A stretch of DNA of 64,000 bases from Hymenobacter sp. GOD-10R. Lineage in GTDB: Bacteria > Bacteroidota > Bacteroidia > Cytophagales > Hymenobacteraceae. Shown here one piece after another: positions 9,062 through 18,154 of this stretch; position 1 is the first letter of the stretch, and every line of letters starts with the position of its first letter. The notes under the pieces are model-generated. The model was not told the origin of the DNA. It did no database searches and saw only the letters and a program-made list of their open reading frames with translations. A program made the translations under genes and the position numbers. The DNA lies in assembly GCF_035609205.1 (NCBI RefSeq), contig NZ_CP141184.1, positions 6,691,971 to 6,755,970 of the forward strand, read 5' to 3'.

Positions 9062-9547
9062 CTAGCTCGGCCATTGCACTTCTAGGTCATCGTTGATGAA
9101 GACACCAAAGTTGACAAACTGAAGCTCGTCTTCATCAAAGTAAAGGTCAATCATTTCCTTTTCGTAGGAGAGGCGTACTTCGCCGGTATCCATCTTTTCT
9201 ATTTCGCTGGTTTCGTGGCCATGCTGGCGCATTAGGTTCTGAATTTCCTGCTGCGACTTGCCATGAATCAGCTCGCCATAGAGACGCATCTCGGGATGGT
9301 CGGTTTCGATGCAGCTCAGGCGGTAGTCGTCTTCACGGTCGAAGTAGAGCGAGTATCCTTCGTCGAGGTAGTTCCAGGCTTGGTGCTCGAATTCATCGTC
9401 GTCGTCTGATTCTTCGACTTCTTCCGGCTCGCCCATGAGGGCACGTACGTCGTCCATGGAAGCACCAAAGCGGAGTGAGCCCATGCCGGTGCCCAGCACG
9501 ATTTCGGCATCGGAGGTACCAGATGGTTTGATTTGGGGCGTTTGCAT
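9062..9547 (-). CDS. Acidic hypothetical protein
   Basis: A 161-residue soluble protein. ATG at 9547 (MQTPQIK) is preferred over an in-frame TTG four codons earlier. It is strongly acidic, with an EEVEESDDDDEFE tract at about residues 47-60. The rest alternates strands and short helices (GMGSLRFGASMDDVRALMGEP, then YSLYFDREDDYRLSCIE), which resembles small beta-rich proteins that repeat a 'signal at a fixed threshold' motif (GxxFGxSxxDVxxxLGxP). Such repeats occur in several uncharacterised bacterial families. No function is assigned. It sits between the DnaA-box clusters and is followed by the bidirectional terminator. Confidence 0.75.
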   Translation of the reverse strand: MQTPQIKPSGTSDAEIVLGTGMGSLRFGASMDDVRALMGEPEEVEESDDDDEFEHQAWNYLDEGYSLYFDREDDYRLSCIETDHPEMRLYGELIHGKSQQEIQNLMRQHGHETSEIEKMDTGEVRLSYEKEMIDLYFDEDELQFVNFGVFINDDLEVQWPS

Positions 9548-9595
9548 AATGGTAAGCAACTAGTGAATGCTAGGTTAAAGGTAGGTATTCATGGG

Positions 9596-10087
9596 TCAGC
9601 GGCCGTACTGGGCCTCGAAAGAAGCCCGCTGCTGCACGTAGTCGGGGTGGTGCTTGGCCTCGTCCCACTTCAGCTTGAAGATGGCAGCAGCGGCCGCTTT
9701 ATCCGGATCTTCCGGTGCGCGGGGTAGCTCGGCTCGACCGTGGGCACCGCTTTGGCCTTTCTTGTCAGCCGGCACGGGCCCATCGTACTTCTTGCCGCCA
9801 CGATGATTAGCGTAGCGTCTCGCTCGCGTGAAGCCCATCTGCAGGAACTTGCGTGCCATATCGGCGCCGATGAAGTCATTGGCCTGGAGGTAGGCGAGAA
9901 ACAACGTGTAGATATGCTCCGACGATTCACGGGCCACTTCGGGCGTGCGGAATCGCCAATGCGGCAGTATTTCCGATTTATACGGCTCGACAAGTAACAC
10001 GCCCTGCTCGCCTTTGCCCACCCGGTAAAGCTCTGGGTGCTGCCGAAAGTCGACGGTGTGGAAATCTAGGTCGTAGTTGAACGGCAT
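9596..10087 (-). CDS. DUF4385 family protein
   Basis: A 163-residue soluble protein starting with ATG at 10087. It has the very conserved features I associate with DUF4385: DFRQHPELYRVGKGEQGVLL, PYKSEILPHWRF, and DFIGADMARKFLQMGFTRAR followed by RYANHRGGKKYDG. The strong conservation of charged and aromatic residues suggests an enzyme or nucleic-acid-binding role, but none is known to me. It lies immediately beside the proposed origin and points away from it. The name comes from recalled family sequence; the function is open. Confidence 0.8.
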   Translation of the reverse strand: MPFNYDLDFHTVDFRQHPELYRVGKGEQGVLLVEPYKSEILPHWRFRTPEVARESSEHIYTLFLAYLQANDFIGADMARKFLQMGFTRARRYANHRGGKKYDGPVPADKKGQSGAHGRAELPRAPEDPDKAAAAAIFKLKWDEAKHHPDYVQQRASFEAQYGR

Positions 10088-10140
10088 ACAGACGCGAGGG
10101 TGGTGTCTGGTATGTATACGCCACTAGCCGGTTGAGTAGC

Positions 10141-11050
10141 TAGTTTCCACAAAGTTTTCCACAGAAGCCTATGTGGAAAAGTGGATAACTCTACAGTCAA
10201 TTGGTTAATGCTTAGCTTTTTAGTTGCTCTCCGATGGCTTTTAGCTCAAACCCGCTAGTGGAAGGTTTACTTATCCACTTTTCCACACGATATAGGTTGA
10301 TAAAGGCCCTTTTTCAATAGGCTAGCTTATTGGCTGTGCAGATGGGTTCCGCGCAGAAGAGCCGCAAAGGGCGCAGTGTGTGGATAATACTGTGAGTTCG
10401 GCGCACGGCTGTGTACTTGACTGTCGAGCTAGGCCGACGCTTGAAGTATTCTTTTCCGGATTGCGCTACGCTTGGTTTAGTGTTGTGCACTGCTCCGTGT
10501 CACAACATGAAGCCTAGCTTTTTCAAAAATGCGAAAGGCAGGTTCAATTCACTTTTCCACACCGTTAATAACTTTTGAAAAAATCTTTTTTAAATAAATC
10601 TTTTTAATCCCCTGTCATTAGGGGTGTGCATAAGTGGATAAAAAATAAACGTTATCCACAGCGGGGAAAACTTGTGTACAAGTTCGACTTTATGCACCGT
10701 CTATCAACAGGGTGTGTGGATAATAAATTGTTTATTATTAGCGGTTTATATGAATTATTAACAATCCACAGAGTTATCCACTAATCCACAATCCACAGGA
10801 AATGCACAGTGTGGATTAGGTCCTTTTTCCCACGAAGTTTTCCACGCTTATCCACAAGTGAAATTGACTGTGCTGGATTTGTGAACAACAAAAAAACTTA
10901 TCCGCTTTTTCTCCACCAGTTATCCCCACATTTCCCCAACGTTATCCACAGTTTACGCTTTGTGTGCATTCGTAAGTGGAAAACTATGTGGAATACGTGT
11001 GGAAACAGCCCTAGCTAATCGGGAGTGCACCTTTTAATGTGGATAAGCTT
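10141..11050. other. oriC: Candidate chromosomal replication origin (oriC)
   Basis: A gene-free stretch crowded with DnaA boxes. Exact TTATCCACA / TGTGGATAA boxes lie at 10379-10387(-), 10652-10660(+), 10715-10723(-), 10848-10856(+), 10942-10950(+) and 11038-11046(-). One-mismatch boxes lie at 10180, 10271, 10633, 10774, 10782 and 10810. Chance expectation for an exact 9-mer on both strands over 0.9 kb is far below one. Between them is an AT-rich segment holding two direct repeats of AAATCTTTTT at 10581 and 10596, similar to unwinding-element 13-mers. A second AT-rich stretch lies at 10720-10765. No dnaA gene is in the window, which is not unusual for this phylum. The remaining gap to 11447 shows no gene I can support. 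Confidence 0.8.
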
Positions 11051-11447
11051 GCGTGCTGCTCAACCGCCTATGAAGTTTCGGGCGAAAACTGGCGCGGCGT
11101 ATCCCAGCAGCTATTGATGACTATCACCGCGCTCTGCCGTGCTTTTGCCATCCTAGTAGCAAGGTAATGGACAACGTAGTGGAGGCATAACCGGTGCCTT
11201 GGACTTAGGTGAACAGCTTCAGGGGCAACATCAGGTATTGAGAGTATAATAGAAAGGACAACAGAGTAACGCAACAGGCTCCGCCCTATGAAAGAGGGCT
11301 GGTAGCATCCATAATTTGTAGCATACAAACCGGAATTTGGATAGCTCGGCCAGCAGCCTAGCTCCGGACCTTTGTATTGCACACTCAAGGGCAGTGAAGC
11401 GACTACCTGCTAAGACAGGGGCTCACGCCTTACTTCTAGTTTACTCC

Positions 11448-12308
11448 ATGAACAACGTATTGTCCACAGAACCTACCTTTTTGTTAGGAGGTGATTTTCC
11501 CGTAAACAGGCTCGGCTTTGGCGCGATGCGTACCCCTGGCCCAGGTCTCTGGGGCCCACCGGCCGATCGGCCAGCTATGCTCGCGCTGCTACGGCGGGTG
11601 GTAGAGCTCGGCGTAACCTTTATTGATACGGCCGATATGTATGGTCCCTTCGTGTCGGAAGAGCTGCTAGCCGAAGCGCTACACCCCTACGCGGCTGGGG
11701 TGGTTATCGGCACGAAAGGTGGCTGCGTGCGCTTCGCTCCTGGTGTAGATGGCGTACTGCTGGATGGCACGCCGCAGCACCTGCACGATGCCCTCACCGG
11801 TAGCTTGCGCCGCCTCAAGCTAGAGCGCATCGACCTCTACCAGCTGCACCGCATTGATCCGAGGGTGCCCTCTGAGCGCACCTTTGCCTTCTTGGCCGAT
11901 GCCCAACGCCAGGGCTTGGTACGGCACCTAGGTTTGTCGGAAGTATCTGTCGACGACATCAAGCTGGCTCAGCAGCACTTTCCGGTAGTCTCAGTCCAGA
12001 ACCGCTACAGCCTATTCGATCGGGCAGCGGAACCCGTGCTGACGTATTGCCGTGAACAGGGCATTGCCTTTATTCCATGGTTTCCCATCGGCGGAGGGCA
12101 GGTGCAGGAAACCGAACTGGTGCAGCAAGTAGCCGCGCGGCACCAGGTTTCGGTGCGGCAGCTCGCTTTGAGCTGGCTATTACACCACGCACCAAACATT
12201 CTGCCCATCCCCGGCACTACCAGCATCGCGCACCTGGAAGAGAACATGCGGGCAGCCTCCGTGCAACTGACTGCGCAGGATATGCAAGATTTAGAGACGC
12301 TCCGCTAG
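11448..12308 (+). CDS. Aldo/keto reductase
   Basis: A 286-residue NADPH-dependent oxidoreductase of the AKR TIM-barrel type. ATG at 11448 (MNNVLSTEP) is chosen; the longer reading from 11337 lacks family support. The catalytic tetrad can be seen: Asp and Tyr in FIDTADMYG, Lys in VIGTKGG and His in YQLHRID. Cofactor-binding elements near the C-terminus include LPIPGTTSIAHLEEN. The substrate is unknown. A plus-strand AraC regulator follows after a 147-base gap that contains a long inverted repeat, so the two may be separately transcribed. A GACCTTTG box at 11367 is a weak promoter candidate. Confidence 0.93.
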   Translation: MNNVLSTEPTFLLGGDFPVNRLGFGAMRTPGPGLWGPPADRPAMLALLRRVVELGVTFIDTADMYGPFVSEELLAEALHPYAAGVVIGTKGGCVRFAPGVDGVLLDGTPQHLHDALTGSLRRLKLERIDLYQLHRIDPRVPSERTFAFLADAQRQGLVRHLGLSEVSVDDIKLAQQHFPVVSVQNRYSLFDRAAEPVLTYCREQGIAFIPWFPIGGGQVQETELVQQVAARHQVSVRQLALSWLLHHAPNILPIPGTTSIAHLEENMRAASVQLTAQDMQDLETLR

Positions 12309-12320
12309 GCATTCGTCAAC

Positions 12321-12429
12321 GAATAAGCTGTTCGCGACAAGCCAGTAGCGGTTGGTTTTTGTTTTGCTTACAAGAAATTGTAGCAGAACGAAAGCTGGCT
12401 GCTACTGACTAGTCGCGAACAGCTTATTC
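12321..12429. repeat. Long imperfect inverted repeat (hairpin D)
   Basis: Arms of 29 bases at 12321-12349 and 12401-12429 pair with two mismatches; the outer 18 bases are perfect (GAATAAGCTGTTCGCGAC and its complement). The 51-base loop is AT-rich. It lies between the reductase and the AraC gene, has no T-run, and resembles the other long intergenic hairpins in this window in layout but not in sequence. Confidence 0.75.
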
Positions 12430-12455
12430 CTTCTTCGTAGCTTCCTCTCGCACTC

Positions 12456-13415
12456 ATGAGACCTTCCGTGGCCCGCTTCGCCGTCCTGAACACGGTAGCC
12501 GACTTTACGCAGCATTACGGCTTTGCCCCGCCCAGTCACCCGCTCCTGACGGTAATTGACCTAGCGCAGTATCCGATACCCGAGTTATTCGCCGAACCTG
12601 CTCTGCGCCACCTCTACCTGGTCGTCTTGAAGCGGCACTTCCATGGGCAGCTTCCCTATGGGCAGCAGGTGTACGACTATCGACAAGGAGAGCTAGGTTT
12701 TTACGCGCCCGGCCAGCCCGTACAGTTTTGCCCCACTGACGGTGCTCCCGCGCCAGCAACGGCGCAGGGCTGGATGGTGGTGTTTCACCCCGACTTACTG
12801 GCTCGCCGCCCGGCTGGTCCTTTTCCGGGTAGCTACCCATTTTTCGCGTACCGGGTGCAGCAAGCCCTAGCCCTGTCGGCTACTGAGGAACAGTTGCTGA
12901 ACTATACCGTCCAGGGGTTGCGACAGGAAAGCGAGCAGCCTATTGATGCTTTCAGCCAGGAGTTGCTGAGTACGCAACTCGACGTACTGCTGCAATATGC
13001 CAGTCGGGCTTACCACCGGCAATTCCCCGTACAGCCAGCTAATGGGCCCGACTTGCTGAGCCGCTTCGAAGCTTTGCTGGCCACCTACCTAGATGGTGCT
13101 GCCGAGCAGCCCCTGCCCACCGTGCAGCACTTTGCCGACGCCCTGCACGTATCGCCTGCCCACCTGGGCGACGTGCTGCGCACGCATACCGGGCAGAATG
13201 CGCAGCAGCATCTGCACGCTGCCCTCCTCGAAAAAGCCAAGCACCTGCTGCTAGGTACTTCCTGGAGCATTCGCGAAATCGCTTTTTCGCTGGGCTTCGA
13301 GAATCCTTCGTACTTCAGCCGCTTGTTCAAGCAGAAAATGGGCCTTACGCCTGCCGAGTTTAGACAGTCTGCTTACCTAGGTATTCCGGCAGTGGATGTT
13401 GAGAAATATGACTAG
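12456..13415 (+). CDS. AraC-family transcriptional regulator
   Basis: A 319-residue regulator starting with ATG at 12456. The N-terminal about 190 residues form a ligand-sensing cupin-like region (with ELGFYAPGQPVQFCPTD). The C-terminal about 100 residues are the AraC double helix-turn-helix: FADALHVSPAHLGDVLRTHT is the first recognition unit, and IREIAFSLGFENPSYFSRLF with KQKMGLTPAEFRQ is the second. It follows an aldo/keto reductase on the same strand and may control it. It does not resemble AraC itself in the ligand domain; the inducer is unknown. Confidence 0.93.
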   Translation: MRPSVARFAVLNTVADFTQHYGFAPPSHPLLTVIDLAQYPIPELFAEPALRHLYLVVLKRHFHGQLPYGQQVYDYRQGELGFYAPGQPVQFCPTDGAPAPATAQGWMVVFHPDLLARRPAGPFPGSYPFFAYRVQQALALSATEEQLLNYTVQGLRQESEQPIDAFSQELLSTQLDVLLQYASRAYHRQFPVQPANGPDLLSRFEALLATYLDGAAEQPLPTVQHFADALHVSPAHLGDVLRTHTGQNAQQHLHAALLEKAKHLLLGTSWSIREIAFSLGFENPSYFSRLFKQKMGLTPAEFRQSAYLGIPAVDVEKYD

Positions 13416-13427
13416 CTCTAAAAGCAA

Positions 13428-13475
13428 GAACCTCATCCAGCAGCCTGCTTGTAGCGAGGATGGCGGATGAGGTTC
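13428..13475. repeat. Inverted repeat between convergent genes
   Basis: Perfect 11-base arms (GAACCTCATCC and its complement) with a 26-base loop, between the ends of the converging AraC and Ig-like genes. It may act as a weak bidirectional terminator, but there is no T-run on either side. Confidence 0.5.
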
Positions 13476-13498
13476 GGGAGGGATACCTAGCTTTCAGG

Positions 13499-15127
13499 TT
13501 AGAATTTTAATTTAATGTCCTCTTGCTCCCAATTGGCACGTACGGGAGCAAGAGGAAGGCCTGTATAAAAATAAACAGGCTCTGCGGGTATCTTCAGGTT
13601 TGGGTCGCCGGCGCTCCATTTACCATCGCCGTTGAGATCCACGAGTACACGCAGGCGGTAGGCACCCGGAGCTAGGTTGTCGAAACGGAAGGTGCCTTTC
13701 GGATTGTTCAGCACCGCAATGGGCTGAAATTCGTTGTTGATAACTTGAAGCTGAAACTTCGGATACTTCGTCTCGATGGTGCCGGAAAGAGTACCCGTAT
13801 TCGACTGCTCAGTGATGCGCAGACGGATGGGTTTGAGCCGTAGCGGCCGATCCGTGACGGATGCAAGCACGGTACTATCCAGCCGAATCGTGACGGTATT
13901 CTTCGCCTTCGTATTAAGCGTAATCGTGAGCTGCTCACGCTCTGTGTTGAGTACAGCATCGGTGGGAATACGCAAGGAGCGCTGTTTGGTGGAGTCTTCT
14001 ACGAGCGTGGCGAAAGGCTTGTCCGAGAGAAGACGAATAGGATCCGCGAACTGAATGCGCAATTGCCCCTGGGCATTTATTTCTTTGGGGTTGCCTTCTA
14101 CGGTGTAGGCCGCGCCGCGCCGAGGTGGTGGCGTGCCCGGAAAGCGTACATTGATGGTATCGCGCGAGTTGTTGCCCACGCTGTCGGTGGCGGCTAGCAC
14201 ATAGCGGCCTTCCGTCAGCACGTTGGTGCGGTATAGGTTTACCGTGCGGCCTCGTTCGGCGAGTTGCACGGCGTCGTTTAGGGCTGAGTTGGGCGCAGTA
14301 GAAGCAGCGAGCGGAGCTAGGTTGACTTGCGTCACACCCTCGTTGAACCCAATTTTAAATTGCACCGGGCCGGGCGTCTGACTTACTACCAGCGGCTTGC
14401 GCGCATCGGGGCGGGTCAGCACCAGCGGGATAGAGTCAAGGCCTGCTTTCACCGTAATAAGGTCGGGCAGGTAGGCAATCTTCTCGCCCTCGTTGTAGCG
14501 GTTGTTTTGGTTTTTATCGGCCAGCGCAAACAAGCGGTAATTACCTTCCTTGATGTAGCGAAACGAGTAAGTGCCTTTCTTGTCGGTGTGGGTGAGGTAG
14601 TAAGGCCGGCCCCGCCGGATGTTAGCAGTGTCTTGCTGCGGGTACAGCATGACGGCCACATCGGGTACCACTCTGGCCGTGAGCAGATCCGTCACGCGTC
14701 CATCCACCCGCCCCGAGTCCAGCTCGGCGCCCGTGCTGAAGGCCACGATGGGATTAAGCACGACGTTACTCTCCGTAATGTCCGTGATGGCATTCCCGAA
14801 GTTGAAGGAATAGGTTGTATTCTTTGCTAGTGGCTTCTCGTAGGTCAGGGTGATGGCTGTGCGCTCTTGCTTAATCTTATAGCGGTTGGAATCAGAAATA
14901 ACTGGCGCTACTACCAAGTTTTTCTGCAGATCCTTTAGCTGTACCGTTTCCGAAAACTCCAGCCGGATCGACTGGTTCGTTACGTTACGGGCGCCATTGG
15001 CCGGTATGCTTCTGGTCATCTTTGGCGGCTCTTTGTCGCGCGGCCCACCCTGGGGTGAGCTAATGGCGGCGCAGCCAGTGAGCAGCATCGACCCAAAAAG
15101 TACAGACAACAGATGACGAAGGAACAT
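13499..15127 (-). CDS. Ig-like domain lipoprotein
   Basis: A 542-residue lipoprotein. ATG at 15127 gives MFLRHLL and a lipobox LLTGC at residues 15-19; an upstream in-frame start at 15202 would put 25 extra residues before the signal peptide. The mature protein opens with GGPRDKEPPKM and an SbsA-type Ig-like (Big_5) domain (SIPANGARNVTNQSIRLEFSE). Further beta domains follow, including one with DKNQNNRYNEGEKIAYLP and one with VLVDLNGDGKWSAGDPN, which look like Ca-binding or carboxypeptidase-regulatory folds. This arrangement is a common Bacteroidota envelope lipoprotein of unknown role. The converging neighbour is an AraC gene. Confidence 0.87.
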   Translation of the reverse strand: MFLRHLLSVLFGSMLLTGCAAISSPQGGPRDKEPPKMTRSIPANGARNVTNQSIRLEFSETVQLKDLQKNLVVAPVISDSNRYKIKQERTAITLTYEKPLAKNTTYSFNFGNAITDITESNVVLNPIVAFSTGAELDSGRVDGRVTDLLTARVVPDVAVMLYPQQDTANIRRGRPYYLTHTDKKGTYSFRYIKEGNYRLFALADKNQNNRYNEGEKIAYLPDLITVKAGLDSIPLVLTRPDARKPLVVSQTPGPVQFKIGFNEGVTQVNLAPLAASTAPNSALNDAVQLAERGRTVNLYRTNVLTEGRYVLAATDSVGNNSRDTINVRFPGTPPPRRGAAYTVEGNPKEINAQGQLRIQFADPIRLLSDKPFATLVEDSTKQRSLRIPTDAVLNTEREQLTITLNTKAKNTVTIRLDSTVLASVTDRPLRLKPIRLRITEQSNTGTLSGTIETKYPKFQLQVINNEFQPIAVLNNPKGTFRFDNLAPGAYRLRVLVDLNGDGKWSAGDPNLKIPAEPVYFYTGLPLAPVRANWEQEDIKLKF

Positions 15128-15241
15128 GCAAGAAGTACTAGAAGCGCGTGGGTAGGCGCCCGACGTTAAAAGAAGTTGATTGTGAACGAATGCAGCCGCC
15201 AAATTAGCATAAGCTCCGCCGCTCCTAGCCCCTCCCCTACC

Positions 15242-16138
15242 CTACTGCTTGCGCTTAGCGACATAGGTTAGGCTCGAATAATTGCCGTCGCGCCGCGCCG
15301 CTTGCAGGTTCGACTGGTAGCCCGTGCGCAACACCGTCAGGATTCCTTCACCCCGCTCGGCGCGGTTTTTTTCGCTGAGCATGCTCACGTAGTACGCGTC
15401 TAGCGTCATGGGCAGGGTTTCTTGCACCTGCATTTTGTGCTTTTTGAGCAGTTGCGCGAGGGTTTTGGGGCTGAAATGGTACAGATGCCGGGGTACATCG
15501 TAAGCCGCCCAATCTTGGCGGTAATGCTGGGCATCGGGGCTGTCGACGTTAGGCACGGCGATGATGAGCGTACCTTCGGGCTTCAACAAACTAATGAGCT
15601 GGCGCAAGGTATCATTCAGGTCGTGAACGTGTTCCAGGACGTGCCAGAGCGTAATAGCATCGAAGGAACCCGCCTCGAAAGGACCTAGGTTGTCAGCTTC
15701 AATAGGTTTGCCGACGCGCTTCGTTGCTTCGGCGCGGGCGCGGGGGCTAGGTTCTAGGCCCTGCACCTGCCAGCCGTTGGCTTTGCAGGCGGCCAAAAAG
15801 TGCCCGGTGCCACAGCCATAATCTAGCACTTTGCCTTTGCGCGCTGCTACTTTGTTGAGCAAGGCTACTTTGCGCCGCATCGTGAAAAAGCGCGCTACTT
15901 TGTACGCCTGGTTGATAAGCCCCGCCGCCGCGCTGTTGTGCGATACGTACTCGTCCGACTCGTAATAGCGCCCAATGCTAACGGCATCTGGCCGCGGGTT
16001 GGTAAACTGAAAACCGCACGCAGTGCACTGCACAATGGCAAAGCTTTCTTTGCTAACTGACTTATCTTCCACTACCAACTTGTTGCGGAAATCGGTTTTT
16101 CCGCACACAGGGCACTTTTCGAGACGCTCGTAAGACAC
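15242..16138 (-). CDS. SAM-dependent methyltransferase with zinc-ribbon N-terminus
   Basis: A 298-residue class I methyltransferase. The start is GTG at 16138: no ATG exists between it and the in-frame stop 18 bases further upstream. An N-terminal zinc ribbon is formed by CPVCG (residues 9-13) and CTACG (about residues 38-42). The Rossmann core follows, with the SAM-binding motif VLDYGCGTGHFL (about residues 105-116) and motif II-like DAITLWHVLEHVHD. This architecture is shared with many Bacteroidota and sugar or polyketide O/C-methyltransferases; the substrate is unknown. An AT-rich inverted repeat separates it from mnmG downstream. Confidence 0.9.
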   Translation of the reverse strand: MSYERLEKCPVCGKTDFRNKLVVEDKSVSKESFAIVQCTACGFQFTNPRPDAVSIGRYYESDEYVSHNSAAAGLINQAYKVARFFTMRRKVALLNKVAARKGKVLDYGCGTGHFLAACKANGWQVQGLEPSPRARAEATKRVGKPIEADNLGPFEAGSFDAITLWHVLEHVHDLNDTLRQLISLLKPEGTLIIAVPNVDSPDAQHYRQDWAAYDVPRHLYHFSPKTLAQLLKKHKMQVQETLPMTLDAYYVSMLSEKNRAERGEGILTVLRTGYQSNLQAARRDGNYSSLTYVAKRKQ

Positions 16139-16159
16139 AAAAGAGAATGTTGAATGCTA

Positions 16160-16276
16160 AATGTTGAATGCTGGATAGTAAGTGCCGGATGTTAAGTATT
16201 GAATGAAAAGCTAGGTCCAATGACAGCTCATCATTCAATAGTTAACATCTAGCACTTACTATCCAGCCCTCAACAT
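16160..16276. repeat. AT-rich long inverted repeat (hairpin F)
   Basis: Arms of about 46 bases at 16160-16205 and 16231-16276 are largely complementary, sharing TGGATAGTAAGTGC and TTGAATGA and their complements. The element fills the gap between the methyltransferase start and the mnmG stop, and its right arm reaches into the mnmG stop codon. A short direct repeat (TGTTGAATGCT) starts the element. Confidence 0.75.
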
Positions 16277-18144
16277 TACTTGCCAAGGTACACCATCAGT
16301 ACCGAAATATCGGCTGGCGACACACCGCTGATGCGGGCAGCCTGGCCAATGGTTTCGGGCTGTACGCGTAGTAGCTTCTCGCGGGCTTCGTGCGACAGAG
16401 CCGGCATCTGCTTGTAGTCGAGGCGGCCTTGAATAACGAAGTTTTCTAGCTCGGTGAGGCGCGCGGCTTGTTGATGTTCCTTCTGAATGTAGGTTTCGTA
16501 CTTGATGGTAATAACCGCCTGCTCCAAGCTGTCCGCCAAATACGGCGCGAGCTCCAGCGCCATCGTTGGCAGGGTACGCGTGAGGTCGGCCAGCTCTATG
16601 TTGGGGCGACGCAGCAAGTTAATGGCGCGGGTTTTCTCGCTGATAGTAGCCGAACCTAGCTCCTCTAGCAAGCCGTTGATTTCGGCTGGCTCCACCGTTT
16701 TGTTTTTGAGGTACTCCAGCACGTCGGCAGTTTCGCTTTCTTTTTGGCGTACCAGTTCCATGCGCTCTTCCGAAGCTAGGCCCAGGGCGTAGCCAAGCGG
16801 CGTGAGACGCAAGTCGGCGTTGTCTTGGCGAAGCAGGATGCGGTGCTCGGCGCGGCTCGTGAACATGCGGTACGGCTCGTCGGTGCCCTTGTTCACCAAG
16901 TCGTCGATGAGCACACCGATGTAAGCCTCGCTCCTCTTCAGGATGAAAGGCTCCTTGCCGTGCACGCGGTTATGGGCATTGATGCCCGCCATGAGGCCCT
17001 GGCAAGCGGCTTCTTCATAGCCCGTCGTACCGTTGATCTGGCCAGCGAAGTACAGGTTCTTAATACGCTTGGTTTCGAGCGTCAGGCTGAGCTGCGTCGG
17101 CGGGAAGAAGTCGTACTCAATGGCGTAGCCAGGCCGGAACATCTTCGCCTTCTCGAAACCGGCAATTTTGCGCAAAGCGCGGTATTGTACGTCTTCGGGT
17201 AGCGAAGAGCTAAAGCCGTTCACGTATACTTCTACGGTGCTCCAACCTTCGGGCTCCACGAAAATCTGGTGGCGGTCCTTATCGGCAAAGCGGTTGATTT
17301 TGTCTTCCACCGACGGGCAGTAGCGCGGGCCTAGGCCTTTGATGCGGCCTTGGAACATAGGCGATTTCTCAAAACCCTCGCGCAGGATTTCGTGCACCTC
17401 CGAGTTGGTGTAGGTGATATAGCACGGCCGCTGTTTCACCAACGCAGGCGTGTTCAGGTAGCTGAATTTGCTAGGTACCTCGTCGCCGGGCTGCTCCTCC
17501 ATTTTTGAGTAGTCTAGGCTACGGCCATCCACGCGGGGCGGCGTACCGGTCTTCATGCGGCCGGCTTCAAAACCTAGCTCCTTTAGCTGCTCCGTAATGC
17601 CCGTGCTGCCTCGTTCGGCCGCCCGACCACCGCCGAAGTTCTTCTCGCCGATGTGAATCAAGCCGTTCAGGAAAGTGCCGTTGGTAAGCACGACGGACTT
17701 ACCCCGAAACTCGATGCCGAGCTGGGTACGCACACCGACGACGGTATCGTTCTCCACGACCAAACCCATCACAGCTTCCTGCCAGAAGTCTACGTTCAGT
17801 GTTTGCTCCAGCGTCAGGCGCCATTCTTCGGCAAAGCGCATCCGGTCGCTCTGAGCACGCGGGCTCCACATAGCTGGTCCTTTCGAGCGGTTCAGCATGC
17901 GGAACTGAATCATGGTCTTGTCAGTCACGATGCCGCTTTGCCCACCCAGCGCATCTACTTCGCGCAGGATCTGGCCTTTGGCCACGCCACCCATCGCCGG
18001 GTTGCACGACATCTGGGCGATGGTGTTCATATTCATCGTAACCAGCAGCACCTTAGAGCCTAGGTTGGCAGCGGCCGCAGCCGCTTCGCAACCAGCGTGG
18101 CCGGCACCTACTACAATGACATCGTATTCTTCTTGCTGAAACAT
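16276..18144 (-). CDS. mnmG: tRNA uridine-5-carboxymethylaminomethyl modification enzyme MnmG
   Basis: A 622-residue FAD protein that, with MnmE, modifies the wobble uridine of certain tRNAs. The start MFQQEEYDVIVVGAGHAGCE carries the dinucleotide-binding GAGHAG at residues 13-18. Typical family blocks follow: MSCNPAMGGVAKGQ, GPAMWSPRAQSDR, GTFLNGLIHIG, and YCPSVEDKINRF; GYEEAACQGLMAGINA lies about two thirds along. The length matches the family. The partner mnmE is not in the window. It is preceded by a repeat element and a terminator, so it is probably transcribed on its own. Confidence 0.98.
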   Translation of the reverse strand: MFQQEEYDVIVVGAGHAGCEAAAAAANLGSKVLLVTMNMNTIAQMSCNPAMGGVAKGQILREVDALGGQSGIVTDKTMIQFRMLNRSKGPAMWSPRAQSDRMRFAEEWRLTLEQTLNVDFWQEAVMGLVVENDTVVGVRTQLGIEFRGKSVVLTNGTFLNGLIHIGEKNFGGGRAAERGSTGITEQLKELGFEAGRMKTGTPPRVDGRSLDYSKMEEQPGDEVPSKFSYLNTPALVKQRPCYITYTNSEVHEILREGFEKSPMFQGRIKGLGPRYCPSVEDKINRFADKDRHQIFVEPEGWSTVEVYVNGFSSSLPEDVQYRALRKIAGFEKAKMFRPGYAIEYDFFPPTQLSLTLETKRIKNLYFAGQINGTTGYEEAACQGLMAGINAHNRVHGKEPFILKRSEAYIGVLIDDLVNKGTDEPYRMFTSRAEHRILLRQDNADLRLTPLGYALGLASEERMELVRQKESETADVLEYLKNKTVEPAEINGLLEELGSATISEKTRAINLLRRPNIELADLTRTLPTMALELAPYLADSLEQAVITIKYETYIQKEHQQAARLTELENFVIQGRLDYKQMPALSHEAREKLLRVQPETIGQAARISGVSPADISVLMVYLGK

Positions 18145-18154
18145 AGCGGGATGC

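Noticed and set aside
10809..11018. 69-residue plus-strand ORF in the DnaA-box region
   Set aside because: It is made of box sequence and has no coding signature; the region reads better as an origin.
11068..11388. 106-residue minus-strand ORF before the aldo/keto reductase
   Set aside because: No recognisable motifs, and its composition is unlike neighbouring proteins; treated as chance.
12321..12429. CRISPR-like or integron-like reading of the intergenic hairpins
   Set aside because: The arms are single inverted pairs with no regularly spaced direct repeats and no cas or integrase genes.
14327..14830. 167-residue plus-strand ORF opposite the Ig-like lipoprotein
   Set aside because: No motifs and antisense to a well-supported gene.
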